Assembly: GCA_007556525.1 (NCBI GenBank)
Contig: SWJS01000005.1
Span: forward strand, 1-64,000
Reading direction: 5' to 3'
Length of the DNA: 64,000 nt
DNA from: Lysobacteraceae bacterium CU05-9
GTDB lineage: Bacteria > Pseudomonadota > Gammaproteobacteria > Xanthomonadales > Xanthomonadaceae
Part shown: one piece after another, positions 36,421 through 43,964 of the stretch
How positions within the stretch are numbered: the first letter of the stretch is position 1
How the letters are laid out: each line of letters opens with the position of its first letter
The notes under the pieces: generated by a model
What the model saw: only the letters and a program-made list of their open reading frames with translations
What the model was told of the DNA's origin: nothing
Databases searched by the model: none
Position numbers and translations under genes: made by a program

Positions 36421-36490
36421 ACGTTTTTCCTTCCACCAAAAAATATTCTTCAACCCCCAACTTTACCCCGATTCCGCCCCGCACAATCCG

Positions 36491-36961
36491 TCAGACCAAG
36501 TCCCTTGACGCCGCCTTTACAAGTCGCCGCTCGCGCAGCCACTCCCAGGCATCATCGGCATCGTCTTCGAAATATGCTTTCGTCGACCCCAGCCGAAACG
36601 AATAACCCCACGCGTCCATGTCGTCGAATATGTCTTCCCGCGTTACGCCATCCAGCGTCTCCCCCAGCAAAACCTGCAACAGGCAAACCGCGTTTTCCTC
36701 TTCGATCGAATCCGTCGCATCGGTGTGCACAAGCGCGCGCTTTTCGGCCGGCAATACGATCAAATGCCCGGCCTCATGCATCATCGAATGCACCGGCGTA
36801 TCGCTGCGCACGAACACATCGCTTCCGATGATGCCCGCTTCCGTCTCGCCCCAATAGCTGCCCGGAATTTCTTCCCCGTCCGCCACGTGGCGCAACATCA
36901 GCCCGTACCGCGCGAGCAACTGCGCAGCTTGGGTGAACTCAATGTCGGCGATCGTTTTCAT
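36491..36961 (-). CDS. Small protein with HEXXH metallopeptidase-like motif
   Basis: 156 residues from the ATG at 36961; in-frame codons upstream would include the inverted repeats of the promoter region. A potential zinc site H62-E-A-G-H66 lies in VHSMMHEAGHLIVLP, with acidic sequence EEENAVCLLQ about 30 residues later that could supply the third ligand, as in short gluzincin-like proteins. No signal peptide or membrane segment. The C-terminal part is acidic (AYFEDDADDAWEWL). I cannot name the family. It is divergent from the flavoprotein gene 99 bases away. Confidence 0.75.
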   Translation of the reverse strand: MKTIADIEFTQAAQLLARYGLMLRHVADGEEIPGSYWGETEAGIIGSDVFVRSDTPVHSMMHEAGHLIVLPAEKRALVHTDATDSIEEENAVCLLQVLLGETLDGVTREDIFDDMDAWGYSFRLGSTKAYFEDDADDAWEWLRERRLVKAASRDLV

Positions 36962-36972
36962 GGTTTTGCATT

Positions 36973-37015
36973 CTACAGTCAGTCCACAACTGTAGCCAAA
37001 ATCAACAATTGTGGA
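36973..37015. promoter_or_regulatory. Two interleaved inverted repeats between divergent genes
   Basis: CTACAG (36973-36978) / CTGTAG (36990-36995) and TCCACAA (36983-36989) / TTGTGGA (37009-37015) overlap in the space between the HEXXH gene and the flavoprotein gene. Such dyads are typical operator shapes. No regulator gene is adjacent. Confidence 0.4.
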
Positions 37016-37060
37016 CACACTTTACGCGCCGCTCACACCGCGCGCTCTATGCTCGAAGCC

Positions 37061-37978
37061 ATGAACAAAACCTACGACGCCATCATCGTCGGCGCCGGTC
37101 CCGCCGGCCTCACCGCCGCCACCTACCTGCGCCGCTTCCACCGCGACGTACTGGTCATCCACAACAACGACAGCCGCGCCGAGTGGATTCCCGAGAGCAA
37201 CAACTGCCCCGGTTTCCCGCAGGGCGTCACCGGTACCCAACTGCTCGCGCGGATGAAATGTCAGGCGGAGGCTTTTGACACGCCGTTCATCGAGGGCACG
37301 GTCGAGCGCCTCGAAAAAACCGACACCGCCTTCAACGTCATCATCGAACACGGCACCTATAATGCATCACGCGTCATCCTCGCAACCGGCATGAAGGATC
37401 GTCTGCCCGAAGTCACCTGGGTCGAAGACGCCGTCGCCAAACACGCGATGCGCCTGTGTTCCATCTGTGACGCATACGAAGCGTCCGACCAACGTATCGG
37501 CGTGTACGGTCGCCTGACTGACATCGCGAGCCACGGCACGTTCCTGCGCAGCTACTCCGCGCACGTGCATCTGATCCCATCCGACGCCGACGACGTCGAC
37601 CACCCGAAAGTGGAGGAGGCCCGCGAAGCCGGTGTTCATGTCCACCGCTTTGGTGGCGAGTTGGGGTTCGATGGAGAGAGTTGTTTTTGGCGGAATGACG
37701 AAGGGCAAACGTTCACCTTCCACACCGTCTATCCCTTCATGGGCAGCATCACCACTGCGCAACTCGCGGCTGACATCGGCGCTGAACTCACCGACACGAA
37801 GGAAATGCTCGTCGACAAAAACCAAATGACCACCGTCGACGGCCTCTACGCCATCGGGGACGTCGTCAGCGGCCTCAACCAAATCTCGGTCGCCGTCGGC
37901 CAGGCCGCGGTCGCCAGCTGCCACCTCCACAACGCGCTCCCCCGCAAACTCCGCGAAGAGCAACCAGGACGCGCATGA
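37061..37978 (+). CDS. Thioredoxin-reductase-like flavoprotein lacking the usual NADPH motif
   Basis: 305 residues from the ATG at 37061. The FAD site is AIIVGAGPAGLTAATYL (GAGPAG at 11-16), with C-terminal FAD motif GLYAIGDVVSGLNQISVAVGQAA. The redox pair is C133-S-I-C136, at the position of the thioredoxin reductase active site. In place of the NADPH-binding GGGDSA and HRR motifs it has GVYGRLTDIASHGTFLRSYSAHVHLIPSD, so pyridine nucleotide binding looks degraded. It may take electrons from another donor or act as a dithiol oxidase. Low-molecular-weight dithiol oxidases and ferredoxin-type reductases of this family show similar loss. Confidence 0.85.
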   Translation: MNKTYDAIIVGAGPAGLTAATYLRRFHRDVLVIHNNDSRAEWIPESNNCPGFPQGVTGTQLLARMKCQAEAFDTPFIEGTVERLEKTDTAFNVIIEHGTYNASRVILATGMKDRLPEVTWVEDAVAKHAMRLCSICDAYEASDQRIGVYGRLTDIASHGTFLRSYSAHVHLIPSDADDVDHPKVEEAREAGVHVHRFGGELGFDGESCFWRNDEGQTFTFHTVYPFMGSITTAQLAADIGAELTDTKEMLVDKNQMTTVDGLYAIGDVVSGLNQISVAVGQAAVASCHLHNALPRKLREEQPGRA

Positions 37979-38024
37979 CCACAAATGTGATCTTTGACGC
38001 TGCTACAGCTGTTGCTTCCTGTGC

Positions 38025-38145
38025 GGAAACATTTGTAACCACTGGAAACATTTGTAACCGCGGCACCGGAAGATTTAGGTCGAACAATGAGCAAACTGCT
38101 CCAGATTGCAACCGTTTCGCAACCATTTGGCTACATTTGTAACAC
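38025..38145. repeat. Three dyad motifs GGNNACA-TT-TGTNNCC
   Basis: GGAAACATTTGTAACC occurs at 38025-38040 and again at 38044-38059 (19 bases apart), and GGCTACATTTGTAACAC at 38129-38145. Each is a partial dyad around a TT centre. They lie in the 230-base convergent space between the flavoprotein gene and minE, where a promoter operator is not expected. No other gene-like feature is visible there apart from the heptamer repeat. Confidence 0.55.
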
Positions 38146-38188
38146 CCAACGAAAAAGCGCCGCGAATCTCACAATCCGCAGCGCCGTG

Positions 38189-38213
38189 ATTTCAGATTTC
38201 AGATTTCAGATTT
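38189..38213 (-). repeat. Heptamer tandem repeat (AAATCTG) after minE
   Basis: On the minus strand, overlapping and following the minE stop codon, AAATCTG is repeated three times plus AAAT. The TGA triplets inside the units are at offsets 3, 10 and 17 from the stop codon, one per frame. Same unit and same orientation relative to the gene as at 29921-29947. Confidence 0.8.
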
Positions 38214-38469
38214 AAGTCGCTTTACCGTCAGGTAGATCGACTTTGATATCCAGCACGTCAAAATCGCCTTCCTTCGTCACGTTCACCTTGACCGCGTCCG
38301 CGTCGATCGTCACGTACTTCTGGATCACCGCCAACAACTCCTCGCGCATCACCGGCAAGTAGTCTGGCTCCGTACCCGAACCGCGTTGCTGCGCGATGAT
38401 GAATTGCAGACGGTTCTTCGCGACGTCAGACGTCTTGCGGGAGGACTTCAGGAAATCAAACATACCCAT
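38212..38469 (-). CDS. minE: Cell division topological specificity factor MinE
   Basis: 85 residues. The N-terminal amphipathic part ([10 protein letters not shown]) and the MinD-binding, anti-MinCD segment ([12 protein letters not shown]) are followed by the topological domain ([20 protein letters not shown], then [19 protein letters not shown]). It stimulates the MinD ATPase to drive pole-to-pole oscillation and keep division at mid-cell. Last gene of minC-minD-minE, 6 bases after minD. Confidence 0.96.
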   Translation of the reverse strand: MGMFDFLKSSRKTSDVAKNRLQFIIAQQRGSGTEPDYLPVMREELLAVIQKYVTIDADAVKVNVTKEGDFDVLDIKVDLPDGKAT

Positions 38470-38475
38470 CGTGGC

Positions 38476-39285
38476 TTATCCTCCGAACAGCTTCGAGAAG
38501 AAGCCTTTCTTTTCTGCATCAATGAAACGCATTGGGCGCGATTCACCCAACAAGCGTGCGACCGCATCGTCATACGCTTGCGCAGCATCCGACGACGTGT
38601 TCGTGATCACGGGCTCGCCGGCGTTCGACGCCGACAAAACATCCGGCGACTCCGGTATCACACCGATCGCCTTCAAGCCGAGGATTTCTTCCACGTCCTT
38701 GATCGACAACATCTCACCGGTTTCCACACGCTTCGGCGAATAACGCGTCAACAGCAAAAATTCCTTCATCCGCTCACCTTGCTCGGCCTTGCGAGTCTTC
38801 GAAGCGAGCAGACCCAAGATACGGTCCGAGTCACGCACCGACGACACTTCCGGATTCACGACGACGATCGCCTGATCCGCGAAGTACATCGCCAACGCCG
38901 CACCCTTTTCGATACCGGCAGGGGAGTCCGCGATGATGTATTCGAAACCTTCGTCCTTCAACTCGTTCAAAACACGCTCAACGCCATCTTGCGTCAGCGC
39001 ATCCTTGTCACGCGTTTGCGACGCGGCGAGAACGTACAAGTTGTCGTAACGCTTGTCCTTGATCAACGCCTGCTTCAAATTCGCTTCGTTATTGACCACG
39101 TTGACGAAGTCATAAACCACACGGCGCTCACAACCCATGATCAAGTCCAGGTTACGCAAGCCCACGTCAAAGTCGATCACCGCGACCTTATGGCCACGAC
39201 GTGCAAGTCCCGTAGCAATGCTGGCGCTCGAGGTCGTCTTGCCGACGCCGCCTTTGCCCGATGTCACAACGATAATTTCAGTCAA
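38476..39285 (-). CDS. minD: Septum site-determining ATPase MinD
   Basis: 269 residues. The deviant Walker A motif SGKGGVGKTTSSASIATGLA is at residues 9-28. Other motifs are VIDFDVGLRNLDLIMG, YIIADSPAGIEKGA and the C-terminal amphipathic membrane-targeting helix (KKGFFSKLFGG). It binds the membrane with ATP and recruits MinC. The short spacing to minE and about 50 bases to minC fit the usual operon. Confidence 0.97.
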   Translation of the reverse strand: MTEIIVVTSGKGGVGKTTSSASIATGLARRGHKVAVIDFDVGLRNLDLIMGCERRVVYDFVNVVNNEANLKQALIKDKRYDNLYVLAASQTRDKDALTQDGVERVLNELKDEGFEYIIADSPAGIEKGAALAMYFADQAIVVVNPEVSSVRDSDRILGLLASKTRKAEQGERMKEFLLLTRYSPKRVETGEMLSIKDVEEILGLKAIGVIPESPDVLSASNAGEPVITNTSSDAAQAYDDAVARLLGESRPMRFIDAEKKGFFSKLFGG

Positions 39286-39338
39286 CTTAGAGTCCTCCGC
39301 CTTAAGGCGTTATTTTTGTAAAAAACAATTAAACCAGT

Positions 39339-40118
39339 TTATTCAATTACGGCAAACTTTAGTTGACCGTCTTCCAACCAAATCTGCACCGGCTTCCCGA
39401 CAAATTCAGCTGGCACTTCTTCCAGTACCCGATATTGGCCCGCAATTGCGACCAATTGCGCATCAAATTCGCGACAAAAAATCCGCGCCTTCTCATTGCC
39501 CTTCGCACCTGCGAGCGCACGGCCGCGCAACGGACCGTAGATGTGGATCGAACCGTCCGCCAGTGCTTCCGCACCCGCGCCAACGCCCGTCAAAATCGTG
39601 AGGTCGCGATTCGCCGCATAGACTTGCTGACCCGAACGGATCGGCTTGTCGTGGATCATGCCCGGCTGACCGTCTTGCGAGGTGACCGCCACAGGGGCCG
39701 GAGCTGGAGCAGGAGAGGGAGTGGGCGCCGCTGCAGCGGGCGCAGGAGCAGGGGCCGCGGCTGGTACCGCCTTATCCGCGTCACCGCCGAACGCATACGA
39801 CTCCCGGAACTTCGCCAAAACCGGCAAATCCAGCTCCCGAGCCAGTGACTCGACGGCCGACGTGCCATATGCGATCGCCACCGGAATTGTGCCGGCTGCC
39901 CGCAGCGCGTCAATCAATTCCTGAGCCTGCGCGACCGACGGGACTTCGGACAGAGCCCCAAAATCCAGCACCACCGCCGCCTTCTCAAACATCTTCGGCG
40001 CGCGCTTCACCCGATCCGCCATCTCTGCCTGCAACTTGCCGACGTCGAGAGTCTGCACGCGCAAATTCGCGATTCCAACTTGACCGATTTTCAGTTCGCC
40101 TGCGAGTTCGTAATTCAA
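39339..40118 (-). CDS. minC: Septum site-determining protein MinC
   Basis: 259 residues from a TTG at 40118, giving MNYELAGELKIGQVGIANLRV, which fits the MinC N-terminus of related species; a GGAAC sequence precedes it. The longest open frame would begin inside the upstream acetyltransferase gene. The N-terminal FtsZ-inhibiting domain is followed by an Ala/Pro-rich linker (PAAAPAPAPAAAA type) and the C-terminal beta-helix (SGQQVYAANRDLTILTGV, DGSIHIYGPLRGRALAGA) that dimerises and binds MinD. Confidence 0.94.
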   Translation of the reverse strand: MNYELAGELKIGQVGIANLRVQTLDVGKLQAEMADRVKRAPKMFEKAAVVLDFGALSEVPSVAQAQELIDALRAAGTIPVAIAYGTSAVESLARELDLPVLAKFRESYAFGGDADKAVPAAAPAPAPAAAAPTPSPAPAPAPVAVTSQDGQPGMIHDKPIRSGQQVYAANRDLTILTGVGAGAEALADGSIHIYGPLRGRALAGAKGNEKARIFCREFDAQLVAIAGQYRVLEEVPAEFVGKPVQIWLEDGQLKFAVIE

Positions 40119-40143
40119 TGCGTGTTCCGTGCGTGCAATAAGG

Positions 40144-40737
40144 TTAGAGAGTAGTGCGCGGCTCGACGGACGTGCCGACCCGCGGTTGAATGATCCACGC
40201 CGCATCCGGCAGTTTATCGCCGTACGTCGCATGGATCCATTCGTAACTGTAGAGCGGCTTCATCAGCATGGACGCACGGATACCGGCACTTTCCATCTTG
40301 CGCTGACCGACTTCGCGGAAACCGATCGTGCCATGGAACAGCAGCACCTTGTCCGCCATCTCATCCATCAACACTTCCGTCGCCAACTGCGGATACCGCA
40401 GCTCCGCATAACTCTCCGCGTCCGCATACAGAATCCGGCCCACACCGCCACCACGCGTCTCGTTATCGACCACGATGCGATCAATGTAAAAAAACGCCGG
40501 ATGATTGCGACGGAACCAATCGAAGTTGGAGGAATCGTGCTGCGCGCCGGAACCGTAGCCGATGATGAAGCCGTGCAACTGCTCGTCCACGACTGCGACC
40601 CGGAAATATTCGGCGGTATCAAAAAGGTGCTGCAACCGCGCTTCATCCATCGGGAGAATCGACGTCCCCGCGGAGTTGTTCATCGTCAAAATGGCACCTA
40701 ATTCGTCTGGTCTAACATCGCGAATAAGTACCGACAT
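40144..40737 (-). CDS. GNAT family acetyltransferase upstream of minCDE
   Basis: 197 residues from the ATG at 40737. The N-terminus VLIRDVRPDELGAILTMNNSA, motif A IDRIVVDNETRGGGVGRILYADAESYA (acetyl-CoA loop RGGGVG) and FHGTIGFREVGQRKM near the end show the GNAT fold. The stop lies 25 bases before the minC start, so it is probably the first gene of the min transcript. Substrate unknown; no division role can be inferred from sequence. Confidence 0.87.
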   Translation of the reverse strand: MSVLIRDVRPDELGAILTMNNSAGTSILPMDEARLQHLFDTAEYFRVAVVDEQLHGFIIGYGSGAQHDSSNFDWFRRNHPAFFYIDRIVVDNETRGGGVGRILYADAESYAELRYPQLATEVLMDEMADKVLLFHGTIGFREVGQRKMESAGIRASMLMKPLYSYEWIHATYGDKLPDAAWIIQPRVGTSVEPRTTL

Positions 40738-40849
40738 GAAGCGCTCCAAAGCCAAGAAAAATTGCGTTTTCCGCAACCACGCCATTATGGCACAAAGGGC
40801 CGTTGACCGTGACCTTTAGGTGATACGCACGCCCCGCCATTCCTATAGC

Positions 40850-42034
40850 ATGGTCGACATGGTTCTCCGCTTTGATCACATTCGAATCCTGCGCTATTCG
40901 GGGCTTTTTACATGGGCCCTGATGGGCTTCCCGATCCTCGACTTGTTGCGCCGCTCCGACTTCGGCGCTAGTGACGTCAAGTGGATCTGGGGCTGTTACA
41001 TCGCGTTCGGTCTGAGCTATTACTGGGTCACGTTGAATCTCGGGCGCAAACGCCGCAATCCCATCGACTACGTGTTGATGAGTGTGTTGACGTTGTCGTC
41101 GCTGGGGTTCGGGTTTTTCTCGGGGAGTGGGCTCGGCAGCATCTTGCTGATGGTCGCCGCGTCCGTCATCGCGTGGCTCTTGCCGGCAGCGTGGGGCATC
41201 GCGTGGATCGTGCTCGCGAACATGAGTTTGATTCCCGTGTTCATGTCGATGAACTACACCTTCTCCGATGCGCTGATGCAGTCGAGTTTGTATGGTGGGT
41301 TTTGTTTGTTTGTGTTCGCCACGTCCTACGTCGCGCGCCAACAAGCGCAAGCCCGTGATGAGCAGCGCCGTTTGAACGCCGAATTGCGCGGAACACGCTT
41401 GTTGCTCGCTGAATCCACGCGAATGACGGAGCGCACGCGCATCAGCCGCGAGCTGCACGATTTGCTCGGACATCACCTCACTGCGCTGAGTTTGAATCTC
41501 GAAGTCGCCAGTCACTTGACGCAAGGCGTGCCGAAGGAACACATCACGCAAGCACACACTCTCGCGAAGTTGCTGCTGACCGACGTGCGCGAAGTCGTGA
41601 GCACCTTGCGCGAATCCGGCGCGATGAACGTGGCGGAAGCGTTGAAACCACTCGCCCAAAATGTCCCCGGCATCAAAATCCACATGGACGTCCAGGAACC
41701 GCTCATGATGGATGAGCCAGATCGGGCGCACGTGTTGTTACGCTGTACGCAGGAAATCGTCACGAACGCGGTGCGTCACTCGAAAGCCGAAAATCTCTGG
41801 ATCCACGTCGATTCGCAAAAAGGTGTCGTGCATTTGAACGCCCGCGACGATGGTCAAGGTTCGTCGCAATGGGTCGCAGGAAATGGGCTTAAGGGCATGC
41901 GCGAGCGGCTGGAACAGTTTGCCGGCAGCGTGGAGATCAAGACGGCGCCGGGAAGAGGTTTTGGCGTGGAAATTTCACTGCCATTGCATAGCGATGATCG
42001 CGTTGCGGTGGCTCAGACATCCTTACAGGAGTAA
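40850..42034 (+). CDS. Membrane sensor histidine kinase (HisKA_3 type)
   Basis: 394 residues from the ATG at 40850; an ATG three codons later is equally possible. About five membrane helices fill residues 15-155 with almost no extracytoplasmic loop, as in DesK-like intramembrane sensors. The phosphoacceptor His203 is in ERTRISRELHDLLGHHLTAL, and the ATPase part has TQEIVTNAVRHSKAENLWI (N box), NARDDGQG and GNGLKGMRERLEQFAG. It pairs with the LuxR-type regulator that starts 3 bases after its stop. The stimulus is unknown; membrane state is plausible by analogy with DesK. Confidence 0.9.
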   Translation: MVDMVLRFDHIRILRYSGLFTWALMGFPILDLLRRSDFGASDVKWIWGCYIAFGLSYYWVTLNLGRKRRNPIDYVLMSVLTLSSLGFGFFSGSGLGSILLMVAASVIAWLLPAAWGIAWIVLANMSLIPVFMSMNYTFSDALMQSSLYGGFCLFVFATSYVARQQAQARDEQRRLNAELRGTRLLLAESTRMTERTRISRELHDLLGHHLTALSLNLEVASHLTQGVPKEHITQAHTLAKLLLTDVREVVSTLRESGAMNVAEALKPLAQNVPGIKIHMDVQEPLMMDEPDRAHVLLRCTQEIVTNAVRHSKAENLWIHVDSQKGVVHLNARDDGQGSSQWVAGNGLKGMRERLEQFAGSVEIKTAPGRGFGVEISLPLHSDDRVAVAQTSLQE

Positions 42035-42037
42035 TTT

Positions 42038-42688
42038 GTGTCCAATCCCATTCGCGTGATGTTGGTCGATGACCAGACGCTGGTCCGCCACGGTGTGCGT
42101 TCGTTGCTCGGGCTGTCGGACCGCATTGAAGTGGTCGGTGAAGCGTCCGATGGCAAGCAAGCGGTCGAGCAAGTGCCCGTCATCGCGCCCGACGTGGTGT
42201 TGATGGACATGCGCATGCCGGTGATGTCTGGTCTCGAAGCGGTGCAGGCATTGTCCGCCGCGGGACAGTTGCCGCCGACGATTATTTTGACGACGTTTGA
42301 TGATGATCAGCTCGTGCTTGCAGGCATTAAAGCCGGCGCAAAAGGTTACTTGCTCAAGGACGTTTCGCTGGAACAGCTCGTCGAAGCGATTGAAACCGTG
42401 CATTCCGGTGGTTCACTGATGCAACCCGCAATGACGCAGCGTTTGATGTCGGGATTGGAGCAACTCAACAATAATTTCGTGTCGTTGGACCAGCCGGATC
42501 CGCTGACGGAGCGTGAAACTGAGATTCTGCGGCTCATGGCCGGCGGGTTCAGCAACAAGGAAATCGCGAATTCCCTCGGTGTGGCGGAGGGAACGATCAA
42601 GAACCATGTGTCGAATATTTTGTCCAAATTAGGTGTGAGAGACCGCACCCGTGCCGTTTTGAAGGCACTTGAGTTAGGATTAGTCTGA
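42038..42688 (+). CDS. LuxR/NarL-family response regulator
   Basis: 216 residues from a GTG start, 3 bases after the kinase gene and behind AGGAG. Receiver domain: acidic pocket in VMLVDDQTLVRHG, phosphoacceptor Asp57 in VLMDMRMPVMSG, Thr in IILTTFDDD and Lys in KGYLLKD. The C-terminal LuxR helix-turn-helix is LTERETEILRLMAGGFSNKE followed by GVAEGTIKNHVSNILSKL. It is the cognate regulator of the upstream kinase and is likely to control nearby or self transcription. Confidence 0.94.
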   Translation: MSNPIRVMLVDDQTLVRHGVRSLLGLSDRIEVVGEASDGKQAVEQVPVIAPDVVLMDMRMPVMSGLEAVQALSAAGQLPPTIILTTFDDDQLVLAGIKAGAKGYLLKDVSLEQLVEAIETVHSGGSLMQPAMTQRLMSGLEQLNNNFVSLDQPDPLTERETEILRLMAGGFSNKEIANSLGVAEGTIKNHVSNILSKLGVRDRTRAVLKALELGLV

Positions 42689-42794
42689 TTTTTTTGCAAA
42701 AAACCCACCTCAACGTATCGCATCCTAGCGCGAGGATTGGTAGTATTTCTGGATGCGCCTATCCCAGCCCGGGGTGGGCCCTGGAGAATTGTTG

Positions 42795-43955
42795 ATGACG
42801 AACCGTATTAAAGAATTCCTTATTTCGATTGGTATTGTTGCGACCATGTTTGTTATTTTTGGTCTGATCCTGCCATCGAGCCGCCATATGTCAGCGGAAG
42901 TTGAAACGAATCGTAAGCCTTCGATCGTATTTGACAATCTGGATAGCTTCGAACGCTGGAAGGAATGGAACCCAATCGCGACGCGCGATCCCTTTATCAA
43001 GACGAAGTTGTCGGGTGCTGCCTCGGGCAAGGGTCACAAGCTGGATTACATGTCGAGCGTGCCTAAGGATGGCGTCGGTTCGTGGGAAATCACGGATGTT
43101 GTTCCTGAGAAGTCGATTGACGTGAAGGTTGACAACTCGGCAATGGGTTTCAACAAGCGCATGAAGTTCAGCTTGACGCGCGCCGGTCGCATGAAGCGCA
43201 ACACGAACATCGTGCAGGCGTATGACGTCGATTACGGTTGGAACCTTTTCGGCCGTTACGCGGGTATGTACGTTTCGGGTACGGTCGGTGAAGACTTGAA
43301 ATCGGGCATGAAGAAGTTCGGCAACATGCTGGCTCTGATTCCTAACTTCGATTATCACGATCTGGTGACGGGCGATGCTGCGACGGATCCGAAGTTCGGT
43401 AAGACGGAAGAGAAGAACTTGTTGTTCATCTCGGTCGAAGTGCCTCGCGCAGACGGTCCGCTGAAGTCGTCATTCGCAGACGCGCAACGTGTCTTGAACA
43501 GCCTGATCGCAGAGCGCGGTTTGGTTGCTGATGGTCCAGCACAAATCCACGTGACCAATTTCGGTCAGTCGACGTTTGCTTTTGACTTGGCTCAACCAGT
43601 CAAGAAGCCAGGCGCGACGGGCAAGCTGGACATTCCAGTTGGCGGTCAAATCAAGTACGCATACTACCCAGCCGGTGATATCGCAATCGTTCCAGCAGTC
43701 GGCACGTACAACGATCTGCCGAAGTACCGCAATGCTTTGAAGGGTTGGGTTGAGTCGAAGGGTGCACAAATCGACGGCCGTCCGTTCGAAGTTTGGCAGT
43801 CGGGTCTGGAAGGCAGCTTGACGCCAGCCGGTACGTACAACGTGATGTACCGCGTGAAGAATGCCCCAGCGGCCGCCGCAGCACCTGCAGCTGATGGTGC
43901 GGCTAAGCCAGCGGACGCCGCAGCTAAGCCTGCTGACGCGGCGAAAACACCTTAA
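42795..43955 (+). CDS. Membrane-anchored SRPBCC/polyketide-cyclase-type protein
   Basis: 386 residues from the ATG at 42795 behind GGAG. One N-terminal membrane helix (FLISIGIVATMFVIFGLIL) is followed by an SRPBCC-like domain (IVFDNLDSFERWKEWNPIA, VGSWEITDVVPEKSIDVKV, MYVSGTVGEDLKSGMKKF). A second region (residues about 200-350, IPVGGQIKYAYYPAGDIAIV) resembles effector-binding GyrI-like folds. The last 30 residues are an Ala/Lys/Pro tail. Probably binds a hydrophobic ligand in the periplasm. It follows the two-component genes by about 105 bases and may be their target. Confidence 0.7.
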   Translation: MTNRIKEFLISIGIVATMFVIFGLILPSSRHMSAEVETNRKPSIVFDNLDSFERWKEWNPIATRDPFIKTKLSGAASGKGHKLDYMSSVPKDGVGSWEITDVVPEKSIDVKVDNSAMGFNKRMKFSLTRAGRMKRNTNIVQAYDVDYGWNLFGRYAGMYVSGTVGEDLKSGMKKFGNMLALIPNFDYHDLVTGDAATDPKFGKTEEKNLLFISVEVPRADGPLKSSFADAQRVLNSLIAERGLVADGPAQIHVTNFGQSTFAFDLAQPVKKPGATGKLDIPVGGQIKYAYYPAGDIAIVPAVGTYNDLPKYRNALKGWVESKGAQIDGRPFEVWQSGLEGSLTPAGTYNVMYRVKNAPAAAAAPAADGAAKPADAAAKPADAAKTP

Positions 43956-43964
43956 GGTTCCTTC

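Noticed and set aside
38025-38145. Iterons of a replication origin
   Set aside because: The repeats are too few and no Rep protein, DnaA-box cluster or AT-rich region is present; the neighbourhood is ordinary chromosome.
42689-42703. T7-GC-A6 palindrome after the response regulator as a terminator
   Set aside because: The stem would be only A-T pairs closed on GC with no GC-rich base and no following T run, so it is not a credible terminator.
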